NCBI GenBank assembly: GCA_013335115.1
Contig: JAAXWQ010000001.1
Span: forward strand, 186,001 to 250,000
From: Chlorobiaceae bacterium
GTDB taxonomy: Bacteria; Bacteroidota; Chlorobiia; Chlorobiales; Chlorobiaceae
Reading direction: 5' to 3'
DNA length: 64,000 nt
Shown here: piece by piece, positions 8,645 to 15,413 of the stretch
Layout of the letters: each line of letters begins with the position of its first letter
Position numbering within the stretch: the stretch's first letter is position 1
Program-made: the position numbers and the translations under genes
Notes under the pieces: generated by a model
The model's input: only the letters and a program-made list of their open reading frames with translations
The model's database searches: none
Told to the model about the DNA's origin: nothing

Positions 8645-9793
8645 TCAGAATACCAACTCGAACCCGATGGTCGTCGTGAACGCAACATAGCGATAGTCGA
8701 CATCGCTCGAACCGTTCCAGGCCTGACGGCATTGTGCCGAGATGTTCGCCTTCATTCCGCCGTCACCGATCGGCAGGTTTTTTTCCAGGCGGGCCCACAG
8801 GCTTCGATAGTTGTCGTTCCTGCCAGGCATGACCAGGCCGGGGTAGCCCACCGAATCGATGGGCACGTCCCGATAGTCCTTGATGGCCTGGTCGTACCCG
8901 ACGCGGGCTATCGCGGCATACGGCAGGGCACGTGAAAGCATGCCGCCGAATTCGCGGCTTTCATAACTGAACCTGTCGTCGTAGAGGCCATCGCCGGCAT
9001 AATGCCCGGAATCCGGATCGGAAAAAAGACGTGGCGGCTCGCCGAAACAGGTACGCAGCTTCACATAGGCCCGCAAGCCGGTCTTGTCGTCGATGACCGG
9101 CATCGAGACACTTAGTGAATTGACCCATTGACCGGAGCCCGACGCCGGCGTTTCGGCGGCAAAAGCACGTTGCCACCGGTATGCGACCAGAGCCCCAGGC
9201 TGGCTGTCGCCTTGAGGGGTACTGTAGCGACGGTAGCCTGCATCGCTGGACAAGGTGACCGTGGCACCGTTGTCCAAAGGCAGGTGCAACCTTCCGAAGA
9301 TACCGTGCTCCACGTTGTCCAGGACTGCAATCCGGTCGTAGGATCGCCGGACAAGGCGGTAGCCGGTAAAGATGGCTGCCCGCCCTCCGATCGGAATTTT
9401 CGCATCAAGGAAGGCCTTCCATTCCCCATAGTCGAAAACCGCATACTCCCCGTGGTCGATCCTGAACATGCCGCCCGATCCCGCCCAGACCCAACCCTCC
9501 TTCCCGAGTTTTCGCCGTATTGCGGCTTCAGCCTTGTGCAGCAGATAGTCGTGGTCGGAATGTGTTGTAAAAGCGATATGCGAAACCTCGTATGAAACGA
9601 ATGCCGGCCAGGCCTCCCACTCCCAATCCTTGACAACCATCGCAGAGGTTTCGATGACCAGGTCTGCGGCCGGGACGCTGGCAAGGAAAACGTTGTTTTC
9701 GGCGTTCAGCGCTACCGAAGCGCGTCCATGCCAATCGGCCATCGCGAAAGACGGCCAGAGTGCCAGGAGCGTAGCAAGAAGAGTATGCTTCAT
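8645..9793 (-). CDS. Exported protein, probable outer-membrane beta-barrel, function unknown
   Basis: The 382-residue product starts with a clear signal peptide (MKHTLLATLLALWPSFAMADW, cleavage after AMA). The mature part is rich in alternating aromatic and polar residues, and ends in a beta-strand closing with Phe (VAFTTTIGFELVF), the hallmark of outer-membrane barrels recognised by BamA. I do not recognise a family. The start ATG at 9793 sits 6 bp after AGCAGGAC; an ATG directly before it (9796) is the alternative. It begins about 28 bp after the small DxDGDG protein gene (9822-10169) and is probably transcribed with it from the sigma54-like promoter at 10291. Confidence 0.65.
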   Translation of the reverse strand: MKHTLLATLLALWPSFAMADWHGRASVALNAENNVFLASVPAADLVIETSAMVVKDWEWEAWPAFVSYEVSHIAFTTHSDHDYLLHKAEAAIRRKLGKEGWVWAGSGGMFRIDHGEYAVFDYGEWKAFLDAKIPIGGRAAIFTGYRLVRRSYDRIAVLDNVEHGIFGRLHLPLDNGATVTLSSDAGYRRYSTPQGDSQPGALVAYRWQRAFAAETPASGSGQWVNSLSVSMPVIDDKTGLRAYVKLRTCFGEPPRLFSDPDSGHYAGDGLYDDRFSYESREFGGMLSRALPYAAIARVGYDQAIKDYRDVPIDSVGYPGLVMPGRNDNYRSLWARLEKNLPIGDGGMKANISAQCRQAWNGSSDVDYRYVAFTTTIGFELVF

Positions 9794-9821
9794 CATGTCC
9801 TGCTGGAAATGGTTCCGGGCC

Positions 9822-10169
9822 TCATCTTCCTGCACCCCTCAGCAGCGAACCCTGGCCTTTTGCCCTGCCACGACCATCGCCGTCGTTGTCGGTGAACAAC
9901 CCGGCACCCGAACCGTCCCGCATTCCAAAATCCTTGATACGGGAACCTGAGGAGAGCCCCGGCCTCCCCTGCAGGAGGTCGTTGATCCCGTCGCCATCCT
10001 CGTCGACGAACCGGACTCTTTTCATCGCCCCGGCCTCCTCGCCACCGTCAGCCATTCCTGGCCGGCCGGCCTCGGGCGCCAGGCGACCAGGCGGCTTGTC
10101 GTCGGCAAGGGCCGGCGAAGCGATGGCCAGCCAGAAAAAAACAGTAAGGGATAATGACGTTGGCTTCAT
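9822..10169 (-). CDS. Small exported DxDGDG-repeat protein
   Basis: A 115-residue protein with a signal peptide (MKPTSLSLTVFFWLAIASPA, cleavage near ALA-DD). The mature chain carries two calcium-loop-like motifs, DEDGDGINDLL (near residue 56) and DNDGDGRGRA (near residue 95), resembling thrombospondin type 3 or EF-hand loops. The rest is Gly, Pro and Arg rich and probably disordered until metal is bound. A strong GGGGGAGAT ribosome-binding site precedes the ATG at 10169. A sigma54-like promoter and paired palindromes lie upstream, between this gene and the response regulator. The protein at 13992-14327 shares the same kind of motif. Function unknown; a Ca2+-binding envelope or surface role is an inference. 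Confidence 0.75.
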   Translation of the reverse strand: MKPTSLSLTVFFWLAIASPALADDKPPGRLAPEAGRPGMADGGEEAGAMKRVRFVDEDGDGINDLLQGRPGLSSGSRIKDFGMRDGSGAGLFTDNDGDGRGRAKGQGSLLRGAGR

Positions 10170-10290
10170 GGATATCTCCCCCGGGAGTGCGAAAATGTGG
10201 CAGGGGCGCTGACCCCTGCCGGATGAAATATGTTGTTCAATCAACGGCCTTTTGCGTTGCCTTTGGGGCCCGTCCCGTCGATTATCATTA

Positions 10291-10306
10291 CTCAAGAATC
10301 GTACCA
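10291..10306 (-). promoter_or_regulatory. Candidate sigma54 (-24/-12) promoter for the DxDGDG protein gene
   Basis: On the minus strand this reads TGGTAC, five bases GATTC, then TTGAG. The sigma54 consensus is TGGCAC-N5-TTGCW, so the spacing is exact and GG at -24 is kept, but the -12 GC is GA. Its twin at 14409-14424 (TGGCACGGTTCTTGTT) matches far better and the two share TGGyACGrTTCTTG. The predicted start near 10279 gives a leader of about 110 nt. Confidence 0.6.
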
Positions 10307-10382
10307 ATCCGACCATCATGGTCAACCGCATGTCCCATAGTCATTTATAGCCACACACCCCCGCTCTCCTCGAGGCAGGATT

Positions 10383-10416
10383 CGACCACTTGGTCGAAAT
10401 CCGGTCCAAATGGTCG
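10383..10416. promoter_or_regulatory. Paired activator sites upstream of the sigma54-like promoter
   Basis: Site 1 (10383-10396) is CGACCACTTGGTCG, extended by flanking TT and AA to an 18-bp inverted repeat with perfect 7-bp arms. Site 2 (10403-10416) is GGTCCAAATGGTCG, which differs from CGACCANNTGGTCG at two fixed positions. They start exactly 20 bp apart, two helical turns, and lie 77 bp upstream of the -24 element, the usual place for a sigma54 enhancer. A related GACCATCATGGTC is at 10311-10323, beside the promoter. Confidence 0.6.
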
Positions 10417-10434
10417 GAAATGCCGGGCGGCCCT

Positions 10435-11793
10435 CTATTTCATTCCATATTTTTTCAACTTGTACCGCAAATGGCGTTCGGTGATGCCCAGGCGTTCGGC
10501 TGCCCTGGTCTGCACATATCCGGCCTGTCGCATCGCTTCAGTGATCTGCGCCTGTTCGAATGCCTCGACCCGCTCGACAAGGCGCGTGGGTTCAGGGTGC
10601 CAGCCCGCCGCAGGAACCGGCGGTTCGGCCACCCTTGCCGGCAAGTCGTCGAGCTTTACGGTTTCCCCCCGGCAGAGCACGACGGACTGTTGCACGATGT
10701 TTTCGAGCTCACGGACATTGCCTGGATAGTCGTATTTCATAAGCGCATCCATGGCCTCCCTGGAAATTCCGGCGATCCTCTTGCCGTTTTCTTCCGCAAA
10801 CCGGAGAAGGAAGCCTTCGACGAGCGGTGGAATGTCCGTCCGTCGTTCCCGCAACGGGGGAATCCTGATCGACACGACGTTCAGACGGTAGAAGAGGTCC
10901 TGCCGGAACGTACCGTCCCGGACCATCTCTTCGAGGTTCCTGTTGGTCGCCGCGACGATGCGGGCATTGGAACGGAGCGGCGAGCTGCTGCCGATACGAT
11001 CATAGCTCCTCTCCTGGAGGACCCGCAGGAGCTTGACCTGCAGTGCAAGGGGGATCTCCCCGACTTCGTCGATGAACAGGGTGCCGTTTCCGACAAGTTC
11101 GAATCGCCCCTTACGCTGGCGCTCGGCACCGGTGAAGGCCCCTTTCTCATGGCCGAAAAGTTCGCTTTCGAGCAGGTTTTCGGGAAGTGCAGCGCAATTG
11201 ACGGCCAGGAACGGCTGCTCCCTTCGGGCCCCCGAGTAATGGAGCGCCTTGGCGATGAGCTCCTTGCCTGTTCCCGTCTCCCCGGTGATGAGTACGGTGG
11301 CGTTGCTGTCGGCAACCCTTCCGGCGATGTTCAGTACGCGGTTCATTTCCGTCGACTCGGAGACGATCCCGTCGAAATTGAAACGTTCCGTAAGCTGTTG
11401 ACGCAACACGCGGTTTTCCCGTTCGAGTTGCTGACGCTCGACGACATGCCCGATCACCATCCGCAGACGGCACAGGTCGACCGGCTTGGAGATATAATCC
11501 ACGGCCCCCGTTTTCATGGCCTCGGTAGCAGATTCGATCGTACCGAAAGCCGTCATGATGATCACCTGGATCGACGGGTTAAGCTCCTTCAGGGCGCCAA
11601 GCAGTTCAACGCCGTTCATGCCGGGCATCCTGAAATCTGAAAGCACCAGGTCGATCGTATTGGCCCGGGCGAGCGACAGGGCCTGTTCGGGGATCGGAGC
11701 TTTCAGGACCCGGTATCCCTGTTTGGCCAGAAAGCCGGACAGGCTTTCGAGTTGCAGCGGTTCGTCTTCGACGACCATAATGGTTACATCCAT
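10435..11793 (-). CDS. NtrC-family sigma54-dependent response regulator
   Basis: A 452-residue three-domain activator. The receiver (1-120) has acidic VVEDE, phospho-acceptor Asp53 in LSDFRMPG, Thr81 and Lys104. The AAA+ domain (about 140-375) has Walker A GETGTGKE (171-178), the sigma54-contacting GAFTGA loop (218-223), Walker B GTLFIDEVGE, and an arginine region NVRELEN. A Fis-type HTH closes the protein (TRAAERLGITERHLRYKLKKYG). ATG 11793 (MDVTIMVVED) is the natural start. The partner kinase ends 31 bp upstream. Likely targets are the paired palindromes at 10383 and 14513, because no other gene in the block encodes a DNA-binding protein. Confidence 0.93.
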   Translation of the reverse strand: MDVTIMVVEDEPLQLESLSGFLAKQGYRVLKAPIPEQALSLARANTIDLVLSDFRMPGMNGVELLGALKELNPSIQVIIMTAFGTIESATEAMKTGAVDYISKPVDLCRLRMVIGHVVERQQLERENRVLRQQLTERFNFDGIVSESTEMNRVLNIAGRVADSNATVLITGETGTGKELIAKALHYSGARREQPFLAVNCAALPENLLESELFGHEKGAFTGAERQRKGRFELVGNGTLFIDEVGEIPLALQVKLLRVLQERSYDRIGSSSPLRSNARIVAATNRNLEEMVRDGTFRQDLFYRLNVVSIRIPPLRERRTDIPPLVEGFLLRFAEENGKRIAGISREAMDALMKYDYPGNVRELENIVQQSVVLCRGETVKLDDLPARVAEPPVPAAGWHPEPTRLVERVEAFEQAQITEAMRQAGYVQTRAAERLGITERHLRYKLKKYGMK

Positions 11794-11824
11794 ATCGATA
11801 GTTCCGTGTTTCGATCGAGCCACC

Positions 11825-13861
11825 TCATGACAACGGCAGCTCAATGGTAAATGTGCTTCCCTGCCCCTCCGCGCTCTCGACCCGTATCATGCCGCCATGG
11901 GCCTGGACGATCTGGTTCGCTATGCTCAGACCCATGCCGGTGCCGTTTGCTTTTGTGGTAAAGTAAAGATTGAAAATCTGCTGCATCAACGCGGCCGGAA
12001 TACCCTTCCCCGTATCCGCCACCTCGATGAACGCGCAGGAATCGCTCCGGCCGCAAGTAACGGTGACCTTGCCACCAGGGTCGACAGACTCCACAGCGTT
12101 CCGCACCAGGTTGAGCAACGCCTGCTGCATCTGCTCCCTGTCAATCGAAACCCTGCACGGGTTTCCGGCCGGGAGTATCAGGTTGGCTCGCCGGGTTTCC
12201 GCTTCACCCTCAAGCAACGGACGGTAGGAGACGAGCCAGTCGGCCATATCTGTTTCAGCCAGCCTGAGGCGGGGTGGCCTGGCGAATTTCAGGAACCGCC
12301 TGATGATGGCGTCCACCCGATGCACCTCGCCGACGATTGCGCCGGCCAGTTGCCGGTACTCGTCCACGCCTTCGACGGGGGTGAACTCCATGGCGAGCCT
12401 CTGGCCCAGGACACCGATCGCATTCAGCGGATTCCTGATTTCGTGAGCAACGCCCGAGGCAAGTTCGCCCATGGCGGTGAGCTTCTCCTGGCGCTCGATG
12501 AGTTGCTGCATCTCCCGCTGCCCGGTCATATCACGAAGGACGACGACCGCACCTCCCTGACTTTCGGCACCGGCCTCAAGCGGATTGAAATTGCCCGACA
12601 GGATGCGTTTTTTCCCGGCGATAGTGCAGGCGAATTCACGCTCCACACTTGGGCCTTCTCCCGAAAGCAGTTCCTGGAGGCCCGTGCCGAAACCCGGCAT
12701 GGCCTCTGCCAACGGTTTGCCCCGAACCTCGCATGCATCGACGTGCAATAACTGCTCTGCGGCCGTATTGAGCATCGTGACACACCGGTTATCATCCACC
12801 GAGATGACGGCATCAGCCATGTTGGAAAGGATCGCGGATGAAAAGCGCTGTTCCCGCAGGTACGCTTCCGCCATGAGGCTTTCGTTGCGACGCGACGCCA
12901 TCAGGCTGAACACGGAGATCCCGCCGATCACCGCGAGGCCGAGCAACATGAGGAGCCTGGTCTGAAGGCGTTTGTTGGCGATATCGATAGGATCTGCGTT
13001 CATGCCGATACGGAAGATACCCATGTTGACACCGTTCGAGACGAACGGAGAGACCGCCTCGAAAACCCGTTTCCCGTTGAATCGGGTGAATCGGGTGCTC
13101 GGCCTGTTCTGGTCAATGGCTGACGACAGCACAGGATCCGACGGAATCGACTCTGCATCGACGACATTGGGCGTCGCAGCAATTATGGCATCACGGTTCT
13201 GCCAGATGATATACTCGATGCCCGGCTCATTGGCCCCGATGCGCTGGATGAGGCGTCCAGGGCCGATTTGGCGACGCAGTTCAACGAGTTTCGATGCATC
13301 GACATTGCCGACGATGGCGCCCCCCCTTCTCCGCGCAACGGCGATGACCAGCCGTGGCCCTTTATTCGAAGGGCTTTGCCTGATACCAAGATTGATTTGG
13401 TCAGCCCTCCCGGAAAATATCGGTTCGAGGCGGACGGAAGGATCGCAATCCTGAAAAATCGGCTGGTGGTCCGGAAGATTATTCCACGCGACTCTCCTGC
13501 CCCTTCGGTCGAACACCGTTACCCGGTACAGGTTGCTTTTTCCGGCGATATCCGTGAGGGTGCGGGAGGTCAGGGGGCGTTGCCTGTCCATGCGCTCGAT
13601 GAGCCGCAACTGGTCAACCAACCCTCCGGTGACGATGTCGGTGTTGTCGTTATAACCCTGCAGTGCCGTTTCAGCACCGTTTACCAGTGCATGGACCAGG
13701 ATCCTGGCCTCCTCCTGCATCTGATGCTCGATTTCGGATGTCCTCGAGAAATATTGATAAACCGCCGTCCCTGAAAAAGCAAGCAGTACCAGCAGGAACA
13801 GGGATGCCAGGAGCGTCGGCGGTATATCAGCAATAGCCCTGCCTGGTGTTCGGTTATCCAT
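11825..13861 (-). CDS. Membrane sensor histidine kinase with PAS domain
   Basis: The 678-residue partner of the response regulator. Transmembrane helix 1 is at 16-37 and helix 2 at 303-321, enclosing a large periplasmic sensor (about 265 residues) that contains a Cache-like region (LYRVTVFDRRGRRVAWNN). A PAS domain covers about 340-450 (ILSNMADAVISVDDN). HisKA has the phospho-acceptor His473 (GVAHEIRNPLNAIG). HATPase_c has the N box NLVRNAVES, G1 DTGKGIP and G2 GTGMGLSIA. I see no HAMP domain, so the second helix leads directly towards the PAS domain. The periplasmic domain suggests an envelope or extracellular signal. It may be transcribed with the small gene at 13992-14327 just upstream. 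Confidence 0.93.
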   Translation of the reverse strand: MDNRTPGRAIADIPPTLLASLFLLVLLAFSGTAVYQYFSRTSEIEHQMQEEARILVHALVNGAETALQGYNDNTDIVTGGLVDQLRLIERMDRQRPLTSRTLTDIAGKSNLYRVTVFDRRGRRVAWNNLPDHQPIFQDCDPSVRLEPIFSGRADQINLGIRQSPSNKGPRLVIAVARRRGGAIVGNVDASKLVELRRQIGPGRLIQRIGANEPGIEYIIWQNRDAIIAATPNVVDAESIPSDPVLSSAIDQNRPSTRFTRFNGKRVFEAVSPFVSNGVNMGIFRIGMNADPIDIANKRLQTRLLMLLGLAVIGGISVFSLMASRRNESLMAEAYLREQRFSSAILSNMADAVISVDDNRCVTMLNTAAEQLLHVDACEVRGKPLAEAMPGFGTGLQELLSGEGPSVEREFACTIAGKKRILSGNFNPLEAGAESQGGAVVVLRDMTGQREMQQLIERQEKLTAMGELASGVAHEIRNPLNAIGVLGQRLAMEFTPVEGVDEYRQLAGAIVGEVHRVDAIIRRFLKFARPPRLRLAETDMADWLVSYRPLLEGEAETRRANLILPAGNPCRVSIDREQMQQALLNLVRNAVESVDPGGKVTVTCGRSDSCAFIEVADTGKGIPAALMQQIFNLYFTTKANGTGMGLSIANQIVQAHGGMIRVESAEGQGSTFTIELPLS

Positions 13862-13938
13862 AGTCTTACGGAATGAAGCTCCTCACCGTGTCGCATTCCC
13901 CACTGCGGCAACGAAGCTCGGTTTGAGGGACCGGCCAT

Positions 13939-13963
13939 CGGGAGGAATGGATACCGCCTCCCG
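13939..13963 (-). terminator. Hairpin between the small exported-protein gene and the kinase gene
   Basis: Perfect 7-bp arms CGGGAGG and CCTCCCG with an 11-nt loop, about 30 bp after the stop at 13992. No T-run follows. It could attenuate read-through from the strongly regulated small gene into the kinase gene, giving high output of the former and low output of the latter. Confidence 0.35.
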
Positions 13964-13991
13964 ACGACCGGAGACCTCATTCATGCGGTCA

Positions 13992-14327
13992 TTATTGCGC
14001 AGGAACGTTCTTGCCGTGAGGACCCGTACCGTCAAGCACCCGGGTACCCGTCCCGGCTCCCTTGAAATCCGTGGCGCCGCTGCCCGTGCCATCCTGAGGG
14101 CGGACGTAGTCCGCATCCGTCCTGTTGGCAACGCCGTCCCCATCGGCATCGGCAGACCTGAAAGCACCGTTTTTACTTCCGTAGCCGTTCATCGATCCCG
14201 AACCGGCGCCACTCCCTCCGCCCATGCCGCCGCCCATGCCTCCCCCGCCCCGGGCAAAAAGGTTATCCGTGGCTGAAAACGCAAGGATTGCGCATGCTGC
14301 GGCAGTAATTACCGTTCGTCTCTTCAT
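13992..14327 (-). CDS. Small exported Gly-rich DxDGDG protein
   Basis: A 111-residue protein with a signal peptide (MKRRTVITAAACAILAFSAT) and a mature chain that begins with a Gly-rich run (ARGGGGMGGGMGGGSGAGSG). One calcium-loop-like motif follows (DADGDGVANRTDADYVRPQDG). This DADGDG...DxDYVRPQDG form resembles small exported proteins I recall from other anaerobes, but no function is known to me. The ATG at 14327 has a strong AGGAGGAGA ribosome-binding site. It is preceded by the best sigma54 element in the window (14409-14424) and by paired palindromes (14513-14546), which mirror the arrangement at the second DxDGDG gene. It heads the same-strand block. Confidence 0.75.
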   Translation of the reverse strand: MKRRTVITAAACAILAFSATDNLFARGGGGMGGGMGGGSGAGSGSMNGYGSKNGAFRSADADGDGVANRTDADYVRPQDGTGSGATDFKGAGTGTRVLDGTGPHGKNVPAQ

Positions 14328-14408
14328 AGTCTCCTCCTGTGTCATCCGGGTTATTGTTTGCTTTCGACTCCTGTTGAAGCTGTCGACTGACGGCCTCGCC
14401 GAATTAAT

Positions 14409-14424
14409 AACAAGAACCGTGCCA
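14409..14424 (-). promoter_or_regulatory. Sigma54 (-24/-12) promoter
   Basis: Minus strand TGGCAC-GGTTC-TTGTT matches the consensus TGGCAC-N5-TTGCW at every defined base except the C of the -12 GC (T here). The predicted start is near 14398, giving a leader of about 70 nt before the ATG at 14327. The surrounding sequence is AT-rich. Confidence 0.72.
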
Positions 14425-14506
14425 TCCCGCAAAATTAACCGTATTTTATAATAATATATAATGTTATGACTGTGAGTCCTAAAATTCCCCGCTAGCATGC
14501 GCCCAT

Positions 14507-14552
14507 CATTCACGACCGTTTCGGCGACTATTCGACGAAATGGTCGTGAATG
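14507..14552. promoter_or_regulatory. Long inverted repeat holding paired activator sites
   Basis: Arms at 14507-14523 and 14536-14552 match at 16 of 17 positions around a 12-bp centre. Inside are two 14-bp sites of the same kind as at 10383: CGACCGTTTCGGCG (14513-14526) and CGACGAAATGGTCG (14533-14546), again starting exactly 20 bp apart. The pair lies 89 bp upstream of the -24 element, 12 bp farther than at the sister promoter, close to one helical turn. Confidence 0.6.
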
Positions 14553-14647
14553 CCTGCCTGCATTCAATAATCAGACGGGAAACTGCCGGATCGAGGCACC
14601 CTGCCGATGGCTTGCAGGAAAGGAAAAAACCCACTGCCCTGGAAAAA

Positions 14648-14836
14648 GCCATATTAGGGTTTGTCTGCCAGGCCCCCTTTCTGATTCCGTTTATCGATGT
14701 CATCGACAATATCGCCATTCTTCCGATGCCTGCCGGAGAAAGCATCGGCTCGGCAAGAAAAAAGGCAAGGGAAATTCTGGAGGTGCTCGATGTCGCCCAC
14801 AGAGCCACGGCAATGCCGTCCCGACATTCAGGCGGA
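14648..14836 (+). pseudogene. Relic of an ABC-transporter ATPase (MacB/LolD-like efflux type)
   Basis: An open stretch of about 63 codons reads LGFVCQAPFLIPFIDVIDN, then ILPMPAGESIGSARKKA and VLDVAHRATAMPSRHSGG. This matches the segment of MacB/LolD-like ATPases from the Q loop to the ABC signature (LSGG, here HSGG). Walker A is missing upstream, and the sequence diverges straight after SGG, so Walker B is missing as well. No start or ribosome-binding site is evident. It is followed by an outer-membrane-factor relic, so a whole tripartite efflux locus probably stood here. The 14553-14647 stretch before it shows nothing recognisable. Confidence 0.7.
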
Positions 14837-14915
14837 TCTATCATATCCGTGTTGGCCGCACCCATGAAGAGCAAGGGAAAGGTAAAATGCCCCACGCAAC
14901 TGAAGATCAGCTACC

Positions 14916-15071
14916 ATGTCACACGACATTCGAATGAACAGGCCGCTGACGACACTCATGATCCTCTGCTGGACAATCCTGGACCGGGGCTGCGCGGCAG
15001 GACCGGATTTCCAGAGGCCGGAGCCTCCCGGATTCGAACGTTCCGGACCAGAGCGAAGCTTTCTCCGGTGA
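14916..15071 (+). pseudogene. Relic of an outer-membrane efflux lipoprotein (NodT/OprM type)
   Basis: Fifty-one codons from ATG 14916 to TGA 15071. The product has a lipoprotein-like N-terminus (LMILCWTILDRGCAAGPDF, Cys26) followed by QRPEPPGFE. Intact efflux outer-membrane factors begin with the same pattern: hydrophobic stretch, GC, AxGPDY/F, xRPxxP. The usual Leu-Ala before the Cys has become Asp-Arg, and the frame ends where some 430 more residues are expected. No continuation is recognisable in 15072-15413. It is almost certainly a decayed gene. Confidence 0.7.
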
Positions 15072-15136
15072 ACGGCGCGTCTTCCCTTTCCACGATACCC
15101 TCAAGAGCAGACGTATCGGTTTTTCAAAAAATTATA

Positions 15137-15150
15137 TACATATTTATGTA
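15137..15150. promoter_or_regulatory. AT-rich palindrome in the region upstream of katA
   Basis: TACATATTTATGTA is a perfect 6-bp inverted repeat around TT, inside an AT-rich island in otherwise GC-rich DNA. It could be an operator or a -10 region. It is 260 bp from katA, so it may be a leftover of the efflux locus. The rest of 15072-15413 holds no gene I can support. Confidence 0.35.
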
Positions 15151-15413
15151 TTGGTATACGAATCGCATGCATTCACAAGACCTGCTCATATCCTGTGCGC
15201 GGGCATCACCTGTGACTTATGCAACAGCTGTTCCCCGATCCCTTGACGTTACCGCCGAAACCGACGGCAACAGCCCACCCCCGTTGAAGCCCCCCTGCTG
15301 TGAACCTTGCAATCAATCAGTCGATTGGCAGTTGCGCTACCCGGAACGAAGATTCGGCGGCACGCGCCATTCGGCAGGATCGAATCACGTAAACAACCCA
15401 TGGAGGCTTTGTT

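Noticed and set aside
13883-13984. A 33-codon open frame just after the small exported-protein gene (13992) on the minus strand
   Set aside because: No Shine-Dalgarno-like sequence, no recognisable domain, and it contains the hairpin 13939-13963. More likely untranslated spacer.
14507-14552. Inverted repeat as a transcription terminator
   Set aside because: It has no T-run, lies upstream of a promoter and not after a gene, and matches the paired activator sites at 10383.
15072-15413. Continuation of the outer-membrane efflux factor in another frame
   Set aside because: I translated all forward frames by eye and found no conserved motif after the stop at 15071.
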